From Coriobacteriia bacterium (GTDB taxonomy: Bacteria; Actinomycetota; Coriobacteriia; Coriobacteriales; QAMH01): 64,000 nucleotides of DNA. The DNA is taken from assembly GCA_003149935.1 (NCBI GenBank), contig QAMH01000008.1, forward strand, positions 247,269 to 311,268, given 5' to 3'. How positions within the stretch are numbered: the first letter of the stretch is position 1; every line of letters begins with the position of its first letter. The notes under the pieces were generated by a model. The model saw only the letters and a program-made list of their open reading frames with translations. It made no database searches and had not been told where the DNA came from. Below, piece by piece: positions 16,438 to 24,506 of this stretch. The position numbers and the translations under genes are program-made.

Positions 16438-17499
16438 TTGCTGCAACATGCACTCAACCGAGGCATCATCCTCGTGCTCTCATCTTTGTTGGCGCTTGTG
16501 ATTTGTCTTGCCAGCGGCGGGTTTGTGCAGACATCCCTCGCAGACGAAGAAGCTGAGGCTCTCGAGGCACAGGTCAAGTCCAGTGCCGATGCCTATAACG
16601 ACGCCATCTCACGCCAGGAAGAGCTAACGGCCGAGATAGCGACACTCGATGCGCGTATAGCGGAGCTCGAAGCAAAGCTTCCCGCCCAGCGCGAGCGTTC
16701 TGACGAGAGCATACGAGCGCTCTACAAGTACGAGTACGATTCATCGAGCGTGCTCATGATGCTGCTTGAGTCAACGAGCGTCACCGACATGCTTGCGATT
16801 GTCGATTCATACAATTGGATCATCGAGTACAACACGACGGAGATCCAAAGCGCTATCCAAATGGAGTCCGAGCTCAAGAATGCTCGAGAGAAGCTCGCAA
16901 ACGACAAGGCGAATGTCGACAAGGCCGCCCAGGATGCGCTCGATTCGCTGCAACAAGCCCGCGAGGCCCGCGAGCGCGTGGCGGCTCGAGCTGCCGCTGC
17001 TCAGGCTGCCGAGCAACAGGCAAGCCAGTACGTCATCAATTCGGATTCGGCGAGCGCCGACGAGAAACAGGCCGCGAGCGCGGCGAGCAACGCGGCATCA
17101 TCGGCCAGCGCCTCGCATGTGGGATGGTCGGCGGATAAGTCCGACTTCGTGAGCGACTGGGCACCGCGCATCGATGCGTACCTTTCGGGTTCGCCCATGG
17201 CGGGTACGGGCGAGTACTACGCAGCGGCTGCTTGGGATAATGGCGTTGACCCGCGTTGGGCGCCGGCGATTTCGTATGTGGAGAGCAGCAAAGGCGCCGT
17301 CTGCTTCCGCTCGCACAACGCCTGGGGTTACGGTAGTTACAGCTTTGGCTCATGGGAAGAGGGCATCAACAGGGTCGTTTCCGCACTCGGAGGCTCGCTG
17401 TACGGCGGCTATCTCACGCGTGAGGCTGCTGCTACGTATTGCCCCTCGAATCCCGGGCACTGGTACAACAGCTGCGCCGAGCAAATGGCCCAGATCTAG
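16438..17499 (+). CDS. Secreted coiled-coil cell-wall hydrolase (lysozyme/glucosaminidase-like)
   Basis: A 353-residue protein. Residues 1-35 form a signal peptide (LVLSSLLALVICLASGG). About residues 37-215 are coiled coil rich in Glu, Ala and Lys, resembling the regulatory coils of PcsB/RipA-type hydrolases. The last 125 residues (from EYYAAAAWDNGVDPRWAPAI, with SYVESSKG) resemble a lysozyme-like fold, the Glu being a likely catalytic acid; AWGYGSYSFGSWEEGI is typical of such domains. It probably acts in cell separation. TTG 16438 is the likely start: a stop lies just upstream in frame, no in-frame ATG is near, and GAGG is eight bases upstream. Confidence 0.78.
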   Translation: MLQHALNRGIILVLSSLLALVICLASGGFVQTSLADEEAEALEAQVKSSADAYNDAISRQEELTAEIATLDARIAELEAKLPAQRERSDESIRALYKYEYDSSSVLMMLLESTSVTDMLAIVDSYNWIIEYNTTEIQSAIQMESELKNAREKLANDKANVDKAAQDALDSLQQAREARERVAARAAAAQAAEQQASQYVINSDSASADEKQAASAASNAASSASASHVGWSADKSDFVSDWAPRIDAYLSGSPMAGTGEYYAAAAWDNGVDPRWAPAISYVESSKGAVCFRSHNAWGYGSYSFGSWEEGINRVVSALGGSLYGGYLTREAAATYCPSNPGHWYNSCAEQMAQI

Positions 17500-17518
17500 T
17501 AGGCAGATGGAGTGGAGG

Positions 17519-17590
17519 GGATGTGTCAGGGGGTCAGACCCCTTGGCACATGGATCCATGTGCCAAGGGGTCTGACCCCCTGACACATCC
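17519..17590. repeat. 72-bp perfect palindrome
   Basis: Bases 17519-17554 are the exact reverse complement of 17555-17590, with GGATCC at the centre. Each half contains GGGGGTCAGACCCC and TTGGCACATG. It sits 20 bp after the hydrolase gene and 29 bp before the TSUP gene, so it may also stop transcription. It is unrelated in sequence to the RAYT-type unit. Confidence 0.95.
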
Positions 17591-17619
17591 GTCTTCGACA
17601 TTCGCTTATCATGTAGTCC

Positions 17620-18519
17620 ATGGAAATCGTCATCACATCTATAGTGCTCGTTCTTGTTGGCGTCGGCATCGGCGTGTTGTCTGGCTTGCTTGGCATTGGC
17701 GGCGGCACCATCATGGTTCCCGTTCTGCGATTGGGCTACGGGCTTGATGCCTTCATGGCCACGGCGACCTCGCTCTTCGCGATCATCCCGATCTCGCTTG
17801 CAGGAGCTATCACGCACATCCGCGCACGGAGCTGCTTTCCCAAACTGGGATTGCTTCTGGGTATTGCCGGCGCAGTTACTTCGTCGGCAGGCGTGTACCT
17901 GGGGTCGATTTCCCCTTCATGGCTCATCATGCTGGCCGCTGCCATCATCATCGTCTGCTCTGCCTTCACCATGTTGCGAAAGGCGTTGCGCATGGGGAAA
18001 GGGGGGACAGACCCCTCCGTTGCAGGTGGGCAAAAGGGGACAGACCCCGCAACGCCGGACCCCACAACGCCGACTGGCAATAAGGGGACGGACCCTCACG
18101 GCGCGCACGAGGCCAAGCAGACGCCCCCCTGCGCATTTGCATTCACGCGCAAAAACGTCGCGCTAGCGGTGGTGATAGGCCTCATAGCCGGATTCGCCTC
18201 GGGCTATGTGGGCGTAGGCGGCGGCTTCGTCATGGTTCCGCTCATGACGGCATGGCTTGGCATCCCCATGAAGCGCACCTCGGGCACCTCGCTCATCGCC
18301 ATCATCATCCTCGCCGTCCCCGGCGTCATCCAGCAGGCCTTCCTCGGTCACATCGACTACCTTGCGGGCATCATGCTGTGCGTAGGCGCTATTCCCGGTG
18401 CCGTGCTCGGCGCCCGCCTCGTGCCGCGGGTACCCGAACGCACGCTGCGCTTCATCTTCGCCGGTCTGCTTGCCGTGGCAGCCGTGATGCTCGTGATAAA
18501 CGAGTTCGGCTTGCTGTAA
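17620..18519 (+). CDS. TSUP (TauE/SafE) family membrane transporter with repeat-derived loop
   Basis: A 299-residue membrane protein with two matching halves of hydrophobic segments. Each half has the family's glycine-rich first helix (GLLGIGGGTIMVPVL and GYVGVGGGFVMVPLM). The family exports or imports sulphur-containing or organic anions; the substrate cannot be told. The loop between the halves (about residues 127-172) contains KGGTDPS, QKGTDPA and NKGTDPH, encoded by three copies of a GGGGACAGACCCC-type repeat in frame. Most relatives have a shorter loop here. It is preceded by the 72-bp palindrome and followed by a repeat field. Confidence 0.85.
   Translation: MEIVITSIVLVLVGVGIGVLSGLLGIGGGTIMVPVLRLGYGLDAFMATATSLFAIIPISLAGAITHIRARSCFPKLGLLLGIAGAVTSSAGVYLGSISPSWLIMLAAAIIIVCSAFTMLRKALRMGKGGTDPSVAGGQKGTDPATPDPTTPTGNKGTDPHGAHEAKQTPPCAFAFTRKNVALAVVIGLIAGFASGYVGVGGGFVMVPLMTAWLGIPMKRTSGTSLIAIIILAVPGVIQQAFLGHIDYLAGIMLCVGAIPGAVLGARLVPRVPERTLRFIFAGLLAVAAVMLVINEFGLL
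18001..18096. repeat. GGGGACAGACCCC-type repeats within the TSUP gene
   Basis: Copies at 18002-18016, 18034-18048 and 18082-18096 (the last with GGACGGACC). All are read in the same frame and give the KGTDP peptide. Confidence 0.85.
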
Positions 18520-18520
18520 T

Positions 18521-18838
18521 GTCATTTCGACGAGGGGGCGATGCGAGCCCACGCTGCCATTCCGAGCGAAGGAGTACTGCTCCCCTTGTCATTTCGACCG
18601 GAGGGGGCTGCCCCCATTGTCATTTCGGGCGGAGAGGGCTGCCCCCATTGTCATTTCGAGCGGAGGGGTACTGCCCCCATTGTCATTTCGAGCGAAGCGA
18701 ACGCAGTGAGCGAAGTCGAGAAATCTCGCCCCTTGCGTTTCAATGGCAGTAATGGGGGAGATTTCTCCACTACGGCGCTCCGCGCCCCCGGTCGAAATGA
18801 CTGCGGGAGGGCAACCGGCCTTCGGTCGAAATGACAAA
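18521..18838. repeat. TCATTTCGAGCG-family repeat field
   Basis: Five or six direct copies of TGTCATTTCGAGCGGAGG-like units, then inverted copies (CCGGTCGAAATGAC). They fill most of the 386-bp gap between the TSUP gene and ilvB. Segment 18676-18801 is repeated at 21209-21334 with five differences in 126 bp, so ilvBN lies between direct repeats. Confidence 0.9.
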
Positions 18839-18848
18839 AGAGGCTCGC

Positions 18849-18854
18849 TATAAT
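18849..18854 (+). promoter_or_regulatory. Likely -10 box of the ilvBN promoter
   Basis: A perfect TATAAT lies 51 bp before the ilvB start and just after the repeat field. No convincing -35 box is seen at 16-18 bp; any -35 element would lie in the last repeat copy. Confidence 0.5.
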
Positions 18855-18905
18855 ACGTAGATTACGCTATCGAAGCCCAGTGACGAGGGAAACGGCAACA
18901 CCACG

Positions 18906-20624
18906 ATGAGCAAACACAACGAAACGAAGATGACCGGAGCCCAGTGCCTCATACGGGCGCTGGAGGATGCCGGCGTCGAAACCGTCTTTGGCTATCCCGG
19001 CGGCCATGCGCTTGACATCTACGACGCGCTTTACGATAGCAAGAAACTCAACCACATCCTCGTGCGCCACGAGCAGGGTGCGGTGCACGCTGCCGATGGC
19101 TATGCGCGTGCGACCGGCAAAGCTGGCACCGTCATCGTCACGAGCGGCCCTGGTGCCACCAACACGGTCACGGGCATCGCGACGGCGTACATGGACTCCA
19201 TTCCGCTCGTCGTCATCACCGGCCAGGTTCCCACCGATGCGCTGGGAAGCGATGCGTTCCAGGAGTCGGACATGACCGGCATCACGCTCCCCATCGTCAA
19301 ACACAGCTATCTCGTCAAGGACGCGGCTGATATTCCCGCTATCATCGCCCAGGCATATCACATCGCCTCGACCGGACGTCCGGGTCCCGTGGTCATCGAC
19401 ATCCCGAGCAACCTCGCGCGCGAGCTCGACGTTGCATACGACTATCCCGCCGAGGTCAAGCTCCAGTCATACAAGCCCACGTACAAGGGCAACAGCAAGC
19501 AGGTGAAGCAAGCGGCGCGCGCAATCGAGAAGGCGAAGCGCCCTGTCATATACGCGGGAGGCGGTGTCATCACCTCGGGCGCGACGGCCGAGCTCACGCA
19601 GCTTGCAGAGTCGATGCAGATTCCCGTTGCGACGACGCTCACCGGCAAGGGGGGCTTTCCCGAGGACAGCCCGCTCAACCTGGGGATGCTGGGAATGTAC
19701 GGGCTCCCGGCGGCAAACGAGGCAATGCACGAGAGCGACCTCGTACTCGCCGTGGGCACGCGTTTCGCGAACCGTTCGACGGGCGATGCACACGGGTTCG
19801 CGCCGCATGCGCGCGTGATACACATCGACATCGATCCCGCCGAGATAGGCAAGAACCACCATGCCGATATCCCCATCGTGGGCGATGTGAAGACGGTGCT
19901 CGGCTCCCTCATCGAGGAGTTGCACAAGAACGATGCGCAGCCACAGACCTCCGCGTGGCTCGAGAGCATCGCGCAGTGGAAGCGGGAAAAGCCCCATCGC
20001 AACATGCGTGACGAGGGTATGATTCGCCCCGAGCAGGTGATGATGGCCCTCGACGAGCTCACGAAGGACCGCGACACCATCCTCACCACCGATGTGGGCC
20101 AACATCAGATGTGGGCAAGCCAGCTTTTCCACACCACGAGGCCGCGCACGTTCGTGTCGAGTGGTGGTGCGGGGACGATGGGATTTGGACTTCCGGCGGC
20201 AATGGGCGCTCAGCTCGGCATGCCCGATAGCCGTGTCATCTGCATCACGGGCGATGGCTCCATCCAGATGAACGTTCAGGAGATGGCGACGATTCGCGAG
20301 AACGGGCTGCCGGTCAAGGTGTTGCTCCTCGACAACAATTGCCTGGGAATGGTGCGCCAGATGCAAGAGCAGTTCCACGACAGGCGCTACAGCCAGACCC
20401 TGTTCAGTCGCAATCCCGATTTCGTTGCGCTTGCCCGCGCCTACGGGTGGGGCGCAAGCAAGGTCGAGAGCCCATCGGAGCTCGAGGCGGCGATGCAGCA
20501 GTGGCTTGCAAGCGAAGGACCGGCGCTTCTGTGGCTTCCCATTGCGAGCGACGAGGACGTGTATCCCAAGGACGCGTGCGATGGCTCGGCCAAGGGCGTG
20601 TCGGACCTGCGAGACGAGGAGTAG
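18906..20624 (+). CDS. ilvB: Acetolactate synthase large (catalytic) subunit
   Basis: A 572-residue ThDP enzyme condensing two pyruvates, or pyruvate and 2-oxobutyrate, in the first common step of branched-chain amino acid synthesis. The ThDP-activating Glu is in VRHEQGAVHAADGYAR. FAD/central-domain stretches (PVIYAGGGVITSGA, AVGTRFANRSTGD) follow, and the ThDP-Mg motif runs from GDGSIQMN to LLDNNCLGM. Its length and order fit biosynthetic AHAS. ilvN starts two bases after the stop. No ilvC or ilvD is in the window. Confidence 0.96.
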   Translation: MSKHNETKMTGAQCLIRALEDAGVETVFGYPGGHALDIYDALYDSKKLNHILVRHEQGAVHAADGYARATGKAGTVIVTSGPGATNTVTGIATAYMDSIPLVVITGQVPTDALGSDAFQESDMTGITLPIVKHSYLVKDAADIPAIIAQAYHIASTGRPGPVVIDIPSNLARELDVAYDYPAEVKLQSYKPTYKGNSKQVKQAARAIEKAKRPVIYAGGGVITSGATAELTQLAESMQIPVATTLTGKGGFPEDSPLNLGMLGMYGLPAANEAMHESDLVLAVGTRFANRSTGDAHGFAPHARVIHIDIDPAEIGKNHHADIPIVGDVKTVLGSLIEELHKNDAQPQTSAWLESIAQWKREKPHRNMRDEGMIRPEQVMMALDELTKDRDTILTTDVGQHQMWASQLFHTTRPRTFVSSGGAGTMGFGLPAAMGAQLGMPDSRVICITGDGSIQMNVQEMATIRENGLPVKVLLLDNNCLGMVRQMQEQFHDRRYSQTLFSRNPDFVALARAYGWGASKVESPSELEAAMQQWLASEGPALLWLPIASDEDVYPKDACDGSAKGVSDLRDEE

Positions 20625-20626
20625 CC

Positions 20627-21100
20627 ATGTCGCGCATTCTTTCCGTGTGGGTGGATAACAAACCGGGCGTGCTCGCTCGCATTGCCGGCCTCATCGCGCG
20701 CCGCGGCTTCAACATCGAGTCTCTTGCCGTCAGCATCACCGAGGAGGACGTGCGCAGTCGCGTGACCATGGTGGTCGATGCCGACGAGCTCATCGTCGAG
20801 CAGGTGACCAAGCAGCTTCACAAGCTCATCAACGTGTACAAGGTGACCGACCTCACCGATAAGGATCACATCGAGCGCGAGCTCGTGCTCTTCAAGGTGA
20901 GCGCCGAGCCTGAGAAACGCGGCGAGATCATCGAGCTTGCGGGGCTCTTTGGCGCGCGCGTCGATGGTGGGGCGGCCGATTCGCTCATCATCGAACTCAC
21001 GGACACCGCCGAGAGGATCGAGGCGTTCGAGGCTCTTCTCGGTCCCTATGGCATCAGGGAAATGATCCGCACCGGCAAGGTCGCGCTAGCAACTGACTAG
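20627..21100 (+). CDS. ilvN: Acetolactate synthase small (regulatory) subunit
   Basis: A 157-residue protein. The N-terminal ACT domain begins RILSVWVDNKPGVLARIAGLIARRGFNIESL and continues RVTMVVDAD; this domain binds valine for feedback inhibition of IlvB. The C-terminal half (VLFKVSAEPEKRGEIIELAGLFGARVD) is the family's second domain. GACGAGGAG before the ATG overlaps the ilvB end, so translation is coupled. Confidence 0.96.
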   Translation: MSRILSVWVDNKPGVLARIAGLIARRGFNIESLAVSITEEDVRSRVTMVVDADELIVEQVTKQLHKLINVYKVTDLTDKDHIERELVLFKVSAEPEKRGEIIELAGLFGARVDGGAADSLIIELTDTAERIEAFEALLGPYGIREMIRTGKVALATD

Positions 21101-21400
21101 CCGCCCGTCTCGAGCGAAAGGGCGAGATTCCTCCGCTCCGGTGCCTTCGGCCCCTCCGGTCGGAATGACAATAATGCCCCCCTGTCATTTCGAGCGGAGA
21201 GGGCTGCTCCCATTGTCATTTCGAGCGAAGCGAACGCAGTGAGCGAAGTCGAGAAATCTCGTCCCTTGCGTTTCAGTGGCAATAACGGGGGAGATTTCTC
21301 CACTACGGCGCTCCGCGCCTCCGGTCGAAATGACAGGGGAGCGAGCTGCACGCCTCCGGTCGGAATGACAGAGCGCTCACGCTCCTCCGCTCGGAATGGC
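21101..21400. repeat. TCATTTCGAGCG-family repeat field downstream of ilvBN
   Basis: Direct and inverted copies fill the 310-bp gap between the convergent ilvN and acyl-CoA synthetase genes. The middle part 21209-21334 is a 96% copy of 18676-18801. No gene or clear terminator is seen apart from the hairpins the repeats can form. Confidence 0.88.
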
Positions 21401-21410
21401 AGAGGCAGTC

Positions 21411-23084
21411 CTAGTCGTCAACCCCGTCGGCGTTGCGGATCATCTTGCGCTTGATCTTGCCGCCGATGGTCTTGGGCAGGTCATCGACGTACTCCACGAT
21501 ACGCGGATACTTGTACGGCGCCGTCGTGCGCTTGACGTGGTCCTGCAGCTCCTTGGTGAGCTCGTCGCTCGGCTCGTAGCCCTTGGCCAGGATGATGGAA
21601 GCCTTCACGACCTTGCCGCGTACGGGGTCGGGGGCGGCGGTCACCGCGCATTCGACGACGGCCGGGTGCGCCACGAGCGCGCTCTCCACCTCGAACGGCC
21701 CAATGCGATAGCCCGAGCACTTGATGACGTCGTCGTTGCGGCCAACGAAGAAGCAGTAGCCGTCGGTGTCACGCCATGCCATGTCGTGTAGGTTGTAGTA
21801 CTCGCCACCCACGGCTTCGGCCGTACGCTCGGGATCGTTGTAGTAGCCGACGAACAGGCCCGGCGGATAGGCTTCCTTGAGGCCGGTGACGCAGATAGCG
21901 CCCTCGCTGCCGTCGGCAACCTCGTAGCCATCATCGTCGAACAGCTTGATGTTGAGCAGCGGACTGGGCTTGCCCATGGAGCCGGGGCGCGGCTCGATCC
22001 ACGGGTAGGTCGCCAGCAGCACGGGGCCTTCGGTTTGGCCAAAGCCCTCGCGGATCTTCTTGCCCGTAAGCTTCTCCCACTGGATGGTCACCTCGCCGTT
22101 GAGCGGTTCGCCCGCGGTCGCGAAATTCTCGATGGACGAGAGATCATAGGCTGCGACGTCCTCCTGGAGCATGAAGCGGTACATGGTGGGCGGCGCGCAG
22201 AAGGTCGCGAGGTCGTAGTCCTGCATGACCTGCAGCAGTTTGGCAGGCACGAACTTGTCCATGTCGTAGCAGAAAATCGTTGCGCCGGCGATCCACTGGC
22301 CGTAGATCTTGCCCCAGCCAAACTTGGCCCAGCCGCTGTCGGTCACGCTCATGTGCAGGCGATTTTCGCGCACCTGCTGCCAGTACTTGGCGGTGAGGAT
22401 GTGTCCGAGCGGGTGCTTGAAGCTGTGCTCCACGGCCTTGGCATTGCCGGTCGTGCCGCTCGTAAAGTAGATGAGCATGATGTCGTCGATTTGCGTGGCG
22501 TCATCGCCGGTAGGACGTTCCCACTCGTCGCTTTCGTTCTCGATGAGCTCGTCGAAGGACAGCCAGCCGTCGCGCTTGCCCGCGACGAGCACCTTCTCCT
22601 GGATGCTGGGCGAGTTGGGAAGGGCGCCCTCCACCTGCTCGACCACGTAGTCGTCATCGACGCAGATGAGCATCTTGACGGCTGCGGAGTTTGCGCGGTA
22701 CGCAATGTCTTTCGAGGTGAGCTGGATGGTTGCCGGGATAATCGAGGCGCCGATCTTGCATAACGCCATAGCGCACACCCAGTATTCCCAACGGCGGCGC
22801 AGCATCATCATCACGACGTCGCCCTTGCGGATGCCAAGCTTCTTGAAGGCGTTGGCGGCGCGGTTTGAGAGCAGCGAAATGTCCGTGAACGTGAACTCGC
22901 GCTCCTCGCCAGCGTCGTTGATCCACACGAGGGCCTTCTTCTCGGGCTCGACACGCGCCCACTCGTCTACGACGTCATAGGCGAAGTTGAAGTTCTCGGG
23001 CACGTCGATCTTGAAGTTGTCGTAGAAATCCTCGTACGAGTCGAATTCGATGCGGGGGCAATATTTGCTGAGTATGTAGTCCAC
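21411..23084 (-). CDS. AMP-forming acyl-CoA synthetase (acetyl/medium-chain type)
   Basis: A 557-residue adenylate-forming enzyme that activates a carboxylic acid with ATP and joins it to CoA. Core motifs are present: IYFTSGTTGNAKAVEH (ATP loop), GFGQTEGPVL, DMAWRDTDGYCFFVGRNDDVIKCSGYRIGPFEVE, and the C-terminal lysine motif PKTIGGKIKRKMIR. The AFAYDVVDEWARVEPEKKALVW-like N-terminus resembles medium-chain acyl-CoA synthetases, but the exact acid is not predictable. It lies downstream of, and on the same strand as, an XRE-cupin regulator, a pairing often seen for this enzyme class and suggesting substrate-responsive control. Confidence 0.88.
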   Translation of the reverse strand: MDYILSKYCPRIEFDSYEDFYDNFKIDVPENFNFAYDVVDEWARVEPEKKALVWINDAGEEREFTFTDISLLSNRAANAFKKLGIRKGDVVMMMLRRRWEYWVCAMALCKIGASIIPATIQLTSKDIAYRANSAAVKMLICVDDDYVVEQVEGALPNSPSIQEKVLVAGKRDGWLSFDELIENESDEWERPTGDDATQIDDIMLIYFTSGTTGNAKAVEHSFKHPLGHILTAKYWQQVRENRLHMSVTDSGWAKFGWGKIYGQWIAGATIFCYDMDKFVPAKLLQVMQDYDLATFCAPPTMYRFMLQEDVAAYDLSSIENFATAGEPLNGEVTIQWEKLTGKKIREGFGQTEGPVLLATYPWIEPRPGSMGKPSPLLNIKLFDDDGYEVADGSEGAICVTGLKEAYPPGLFVGYYNDPERTAEAVGGEYYNLHDMAWRDTDGYCFFVGRNDDVIKCSGYRIGPFEVESALVAHPAVVECAVTAAPDPVRGKVVKASIILAKGYEPSDELTKELQDHVKRTTAPYKYPRIVEYVDDLPKTIGGKIKRKMIRNADGVDD

Positions 23085-23108
23085 TTTTACCTTTTCTTTC
23101 TAGGATAT

Positions 23109-23135
23109 GAGACAGTGTGCCAGGCACGCTGTCTC
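23109..23135. repeat. Hairpin between the regulator and synthetase genes
   Basis: GAGACAGTGTGCC pairs with GGCACGCTGTCTC (one G-U pair) around a single base. A partial relative, GGCACGCTGTCTGTC, is at 27319-27333. It sits in the 57-bp gap of the regulator-synthetase operon. Confidence 0.75.
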
Positions 23136-23141
23136 GTTGTC

Positions 23142-23693
23142 TCATTCGCTAATGATGGTAAGGAACTTGGCTGGTACATCGCCGTTGCAGCGCTGCCCGT
23201 GCCTGTGTTCCGGGTTGAAGAAGATGGAGTCGCCTGCGTCGAGGACTATCTCGCGGTCATCGAAGGTGAAGACGATGGAACCCTCGAGGATGTAGTTGAA
23301 CTCCTGGCCCCGATGGTCGACGAGCTCTGCGGGCTCGTCATGGGGGTCAAGGGTGACGAGGAGGGGCTGGAAGTCCTTCTGCGTAAAACGCCAGGCAAGA
23401 TCCTCGAAGTGATAGCCCGGAAGTCGGTCGACCTCGCGGCCTTCGCCTGCCTTGATGAGGTGGAAGGTGTCGAGATGTCCGGACTTGCCCGTCAGGATCT
23501 CCGTGAACTCGATGCCAAAGCGATTTGCCATGTGATAGATGGCCGAGATGGGCACATCGGCACCCGTCTCCTCCCATTGGATGTAAGTTTCCAGATCAAC
23601 GTCAAGGTCGGCGGCCATGTCCTCGGCCGTTACGTCGCAGGCCTCGCGGATGCCTCGGATGCGCTCGCCAATGGCGATGAAATCAGTTGACAT
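23142..23693 (-). CDS. XRE-family regulator with C-terminal cupin domain
   Basis: A 183-residue protein. Residues 5-65 form a helix-turn-helix of the XRE type (IGERIRGIREACDVTAEDMAADLDVD). Residues 110-180 form a cupin barrel (HRGQEFNYILEGSIVFTF, LDAGDSIFFNPEHRHGQ) that usually binds a small ligand. Such regulators control adjacent metabolic genes, here probably the downstream acyl-CoA synthetase. The upstream 347-bp gap holds the six-copy array at 23815-24032, which may contain its binding sites (inference). Confidence 0.88.
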   Translation of the reverse strand: MSTDFIAIGERIRGIREACDVTAEDMAADLDVDLETYIQWEETGADVPISAIYHMANRFGIEFTEILTGKSGHLDTFHLIKAGEGREVDRLPGYHFEDLAWRFTQKDFQPLLVTLDPHDEPAELVDHRGQEFNYILEGSIVFTFDDREIVLDAGDSIFFNPEHRHGQRCNGDVPAKFLTIISE

Positions 23694-23814
23694 AATCGAC
23701 CTTTCTCTGGAACGGAATTGTCGTTGAGGATATACCCTGACCGTGTGCTATGCAAGCGAAAACCTGCGCCATGCACAGAGGTGGAGGGTCGGTGTATCTC
23801 ACCTGGCGAGCGCG

Positions 23815-24032
23815 TTTTTTGCGATTGTGTGGACTTGCAACTCTTCGCATGCACGTTTTTTGCGATTATGTGGCACCGCTTTTCTTTGCTTGCATGTTTT
23901 TTTCGATAATGTGAGACTAAACGCCCCTTGGTCTTCACATAATCGCAATTTCTTTACATGAGGCGTTTTCCATCTCACACAATCGCAATTTATTTGCATG
24001 CAGATTGCCCTTGTCTCACACTATCGAAAAAT
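23815..24032. repeat. Symmetric six-copy array (three direct, three inverted)
   Basis: The core TTTTTTGCGATTATGTG is found at 23815-23833, 23856-23874 and 23898-23916 on the plus strand, and in reverse at 23933-23951, 23973-23991 and 24014-24032. Neighbouring copies on each side are 40-42 bp apart. Spacers share a TGCATG or ACATG piece, so the true unit is about 41 bp. It occupies most of the gap between the cupin regulator and the next gene. It is not a CRISPR: copies diverge and invert midway. Confidence 0.85.
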
Positions 24033-24040
24033 GCTCTCTA

Positions 24041-24394
24041 TCAGACGTCGGCCCAGCGACCCGCGAAGCCCGCATCATTGCCCACGACGTCACCTGCGGA
24101 GTAGCCGGTCATCGTGCCATAGATGACGACTTCGCCGATGCTCGTCTGCGCTTTGACGTCGATGCTGTTGGCCCAGGTTGCGCCATGGGCGGCGAACTCG
24201 ATATCCTCGCCATTGATGTGCGCGACGCCCGCGACGTCAAAGTCCTTGCCGTTGCGCGTGCCCTCCGCGTCGAGCGATCCCACATCGGTGATGTCGAGAT
24301 GTGCGCGGGCGGTGTCGCCCGAAAGCTCGAGCTTCACCTTTCCCTGACGATGGTATTTGGGCGTGTCGACGATGACATCGTATGTTGAGGCCAT
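24041..24394 (-). CDS. Small protein of unknown function
   Basis: A 117-residue protein I do not recognise. It begins MASTYDVIVDTPKYHRQGKVKLEL and is rich in beta-prone residues (AHLDITDVGSLDAEGT, FDVAGVAHINGEDIEF, IGEVVIYGTMTGYSAGDVVG), suggesting a small beta-barrel or a polyketide-cyclase/allene-oxide-like sheet; no catalytic motif stands out. No signal peptide. The start at 24394 is supported by AAAGGA eight bases upstream; longer reading frames add an unlikely N-terminus. The stop is nine bases from the end of the repeat array. Confidence 0.65.
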   Translation of the reverse strand: MASTYDVIVDTPKYHRQGKVKLELSGDTARAHLDITDVGSLDAEGTRNGKDFDVAGVAHINGEDIEFAAHGATWANSIDVKAQTSIGEVVIYGTMTGYSAGDVVGNDAGFAGRWADV

Positions 24395-24506
24395 GGGGTG
24401 TCCTTTCGCGTGTTGTTGCTGCAAGCGATAGTAGCGCATGTGCGAAAAGACAGCTAGGACGGGAGGCCCGAAAGAGCGAATGCGGTGTGGCCGGTCGAAC
24501 GGAAGG

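Noticed and set aside
23815..24032. CRISPR-like array
   Set aside because: Core copies are about 19 bp, imperfect, and reverse orientation midway; there are no cas genes.
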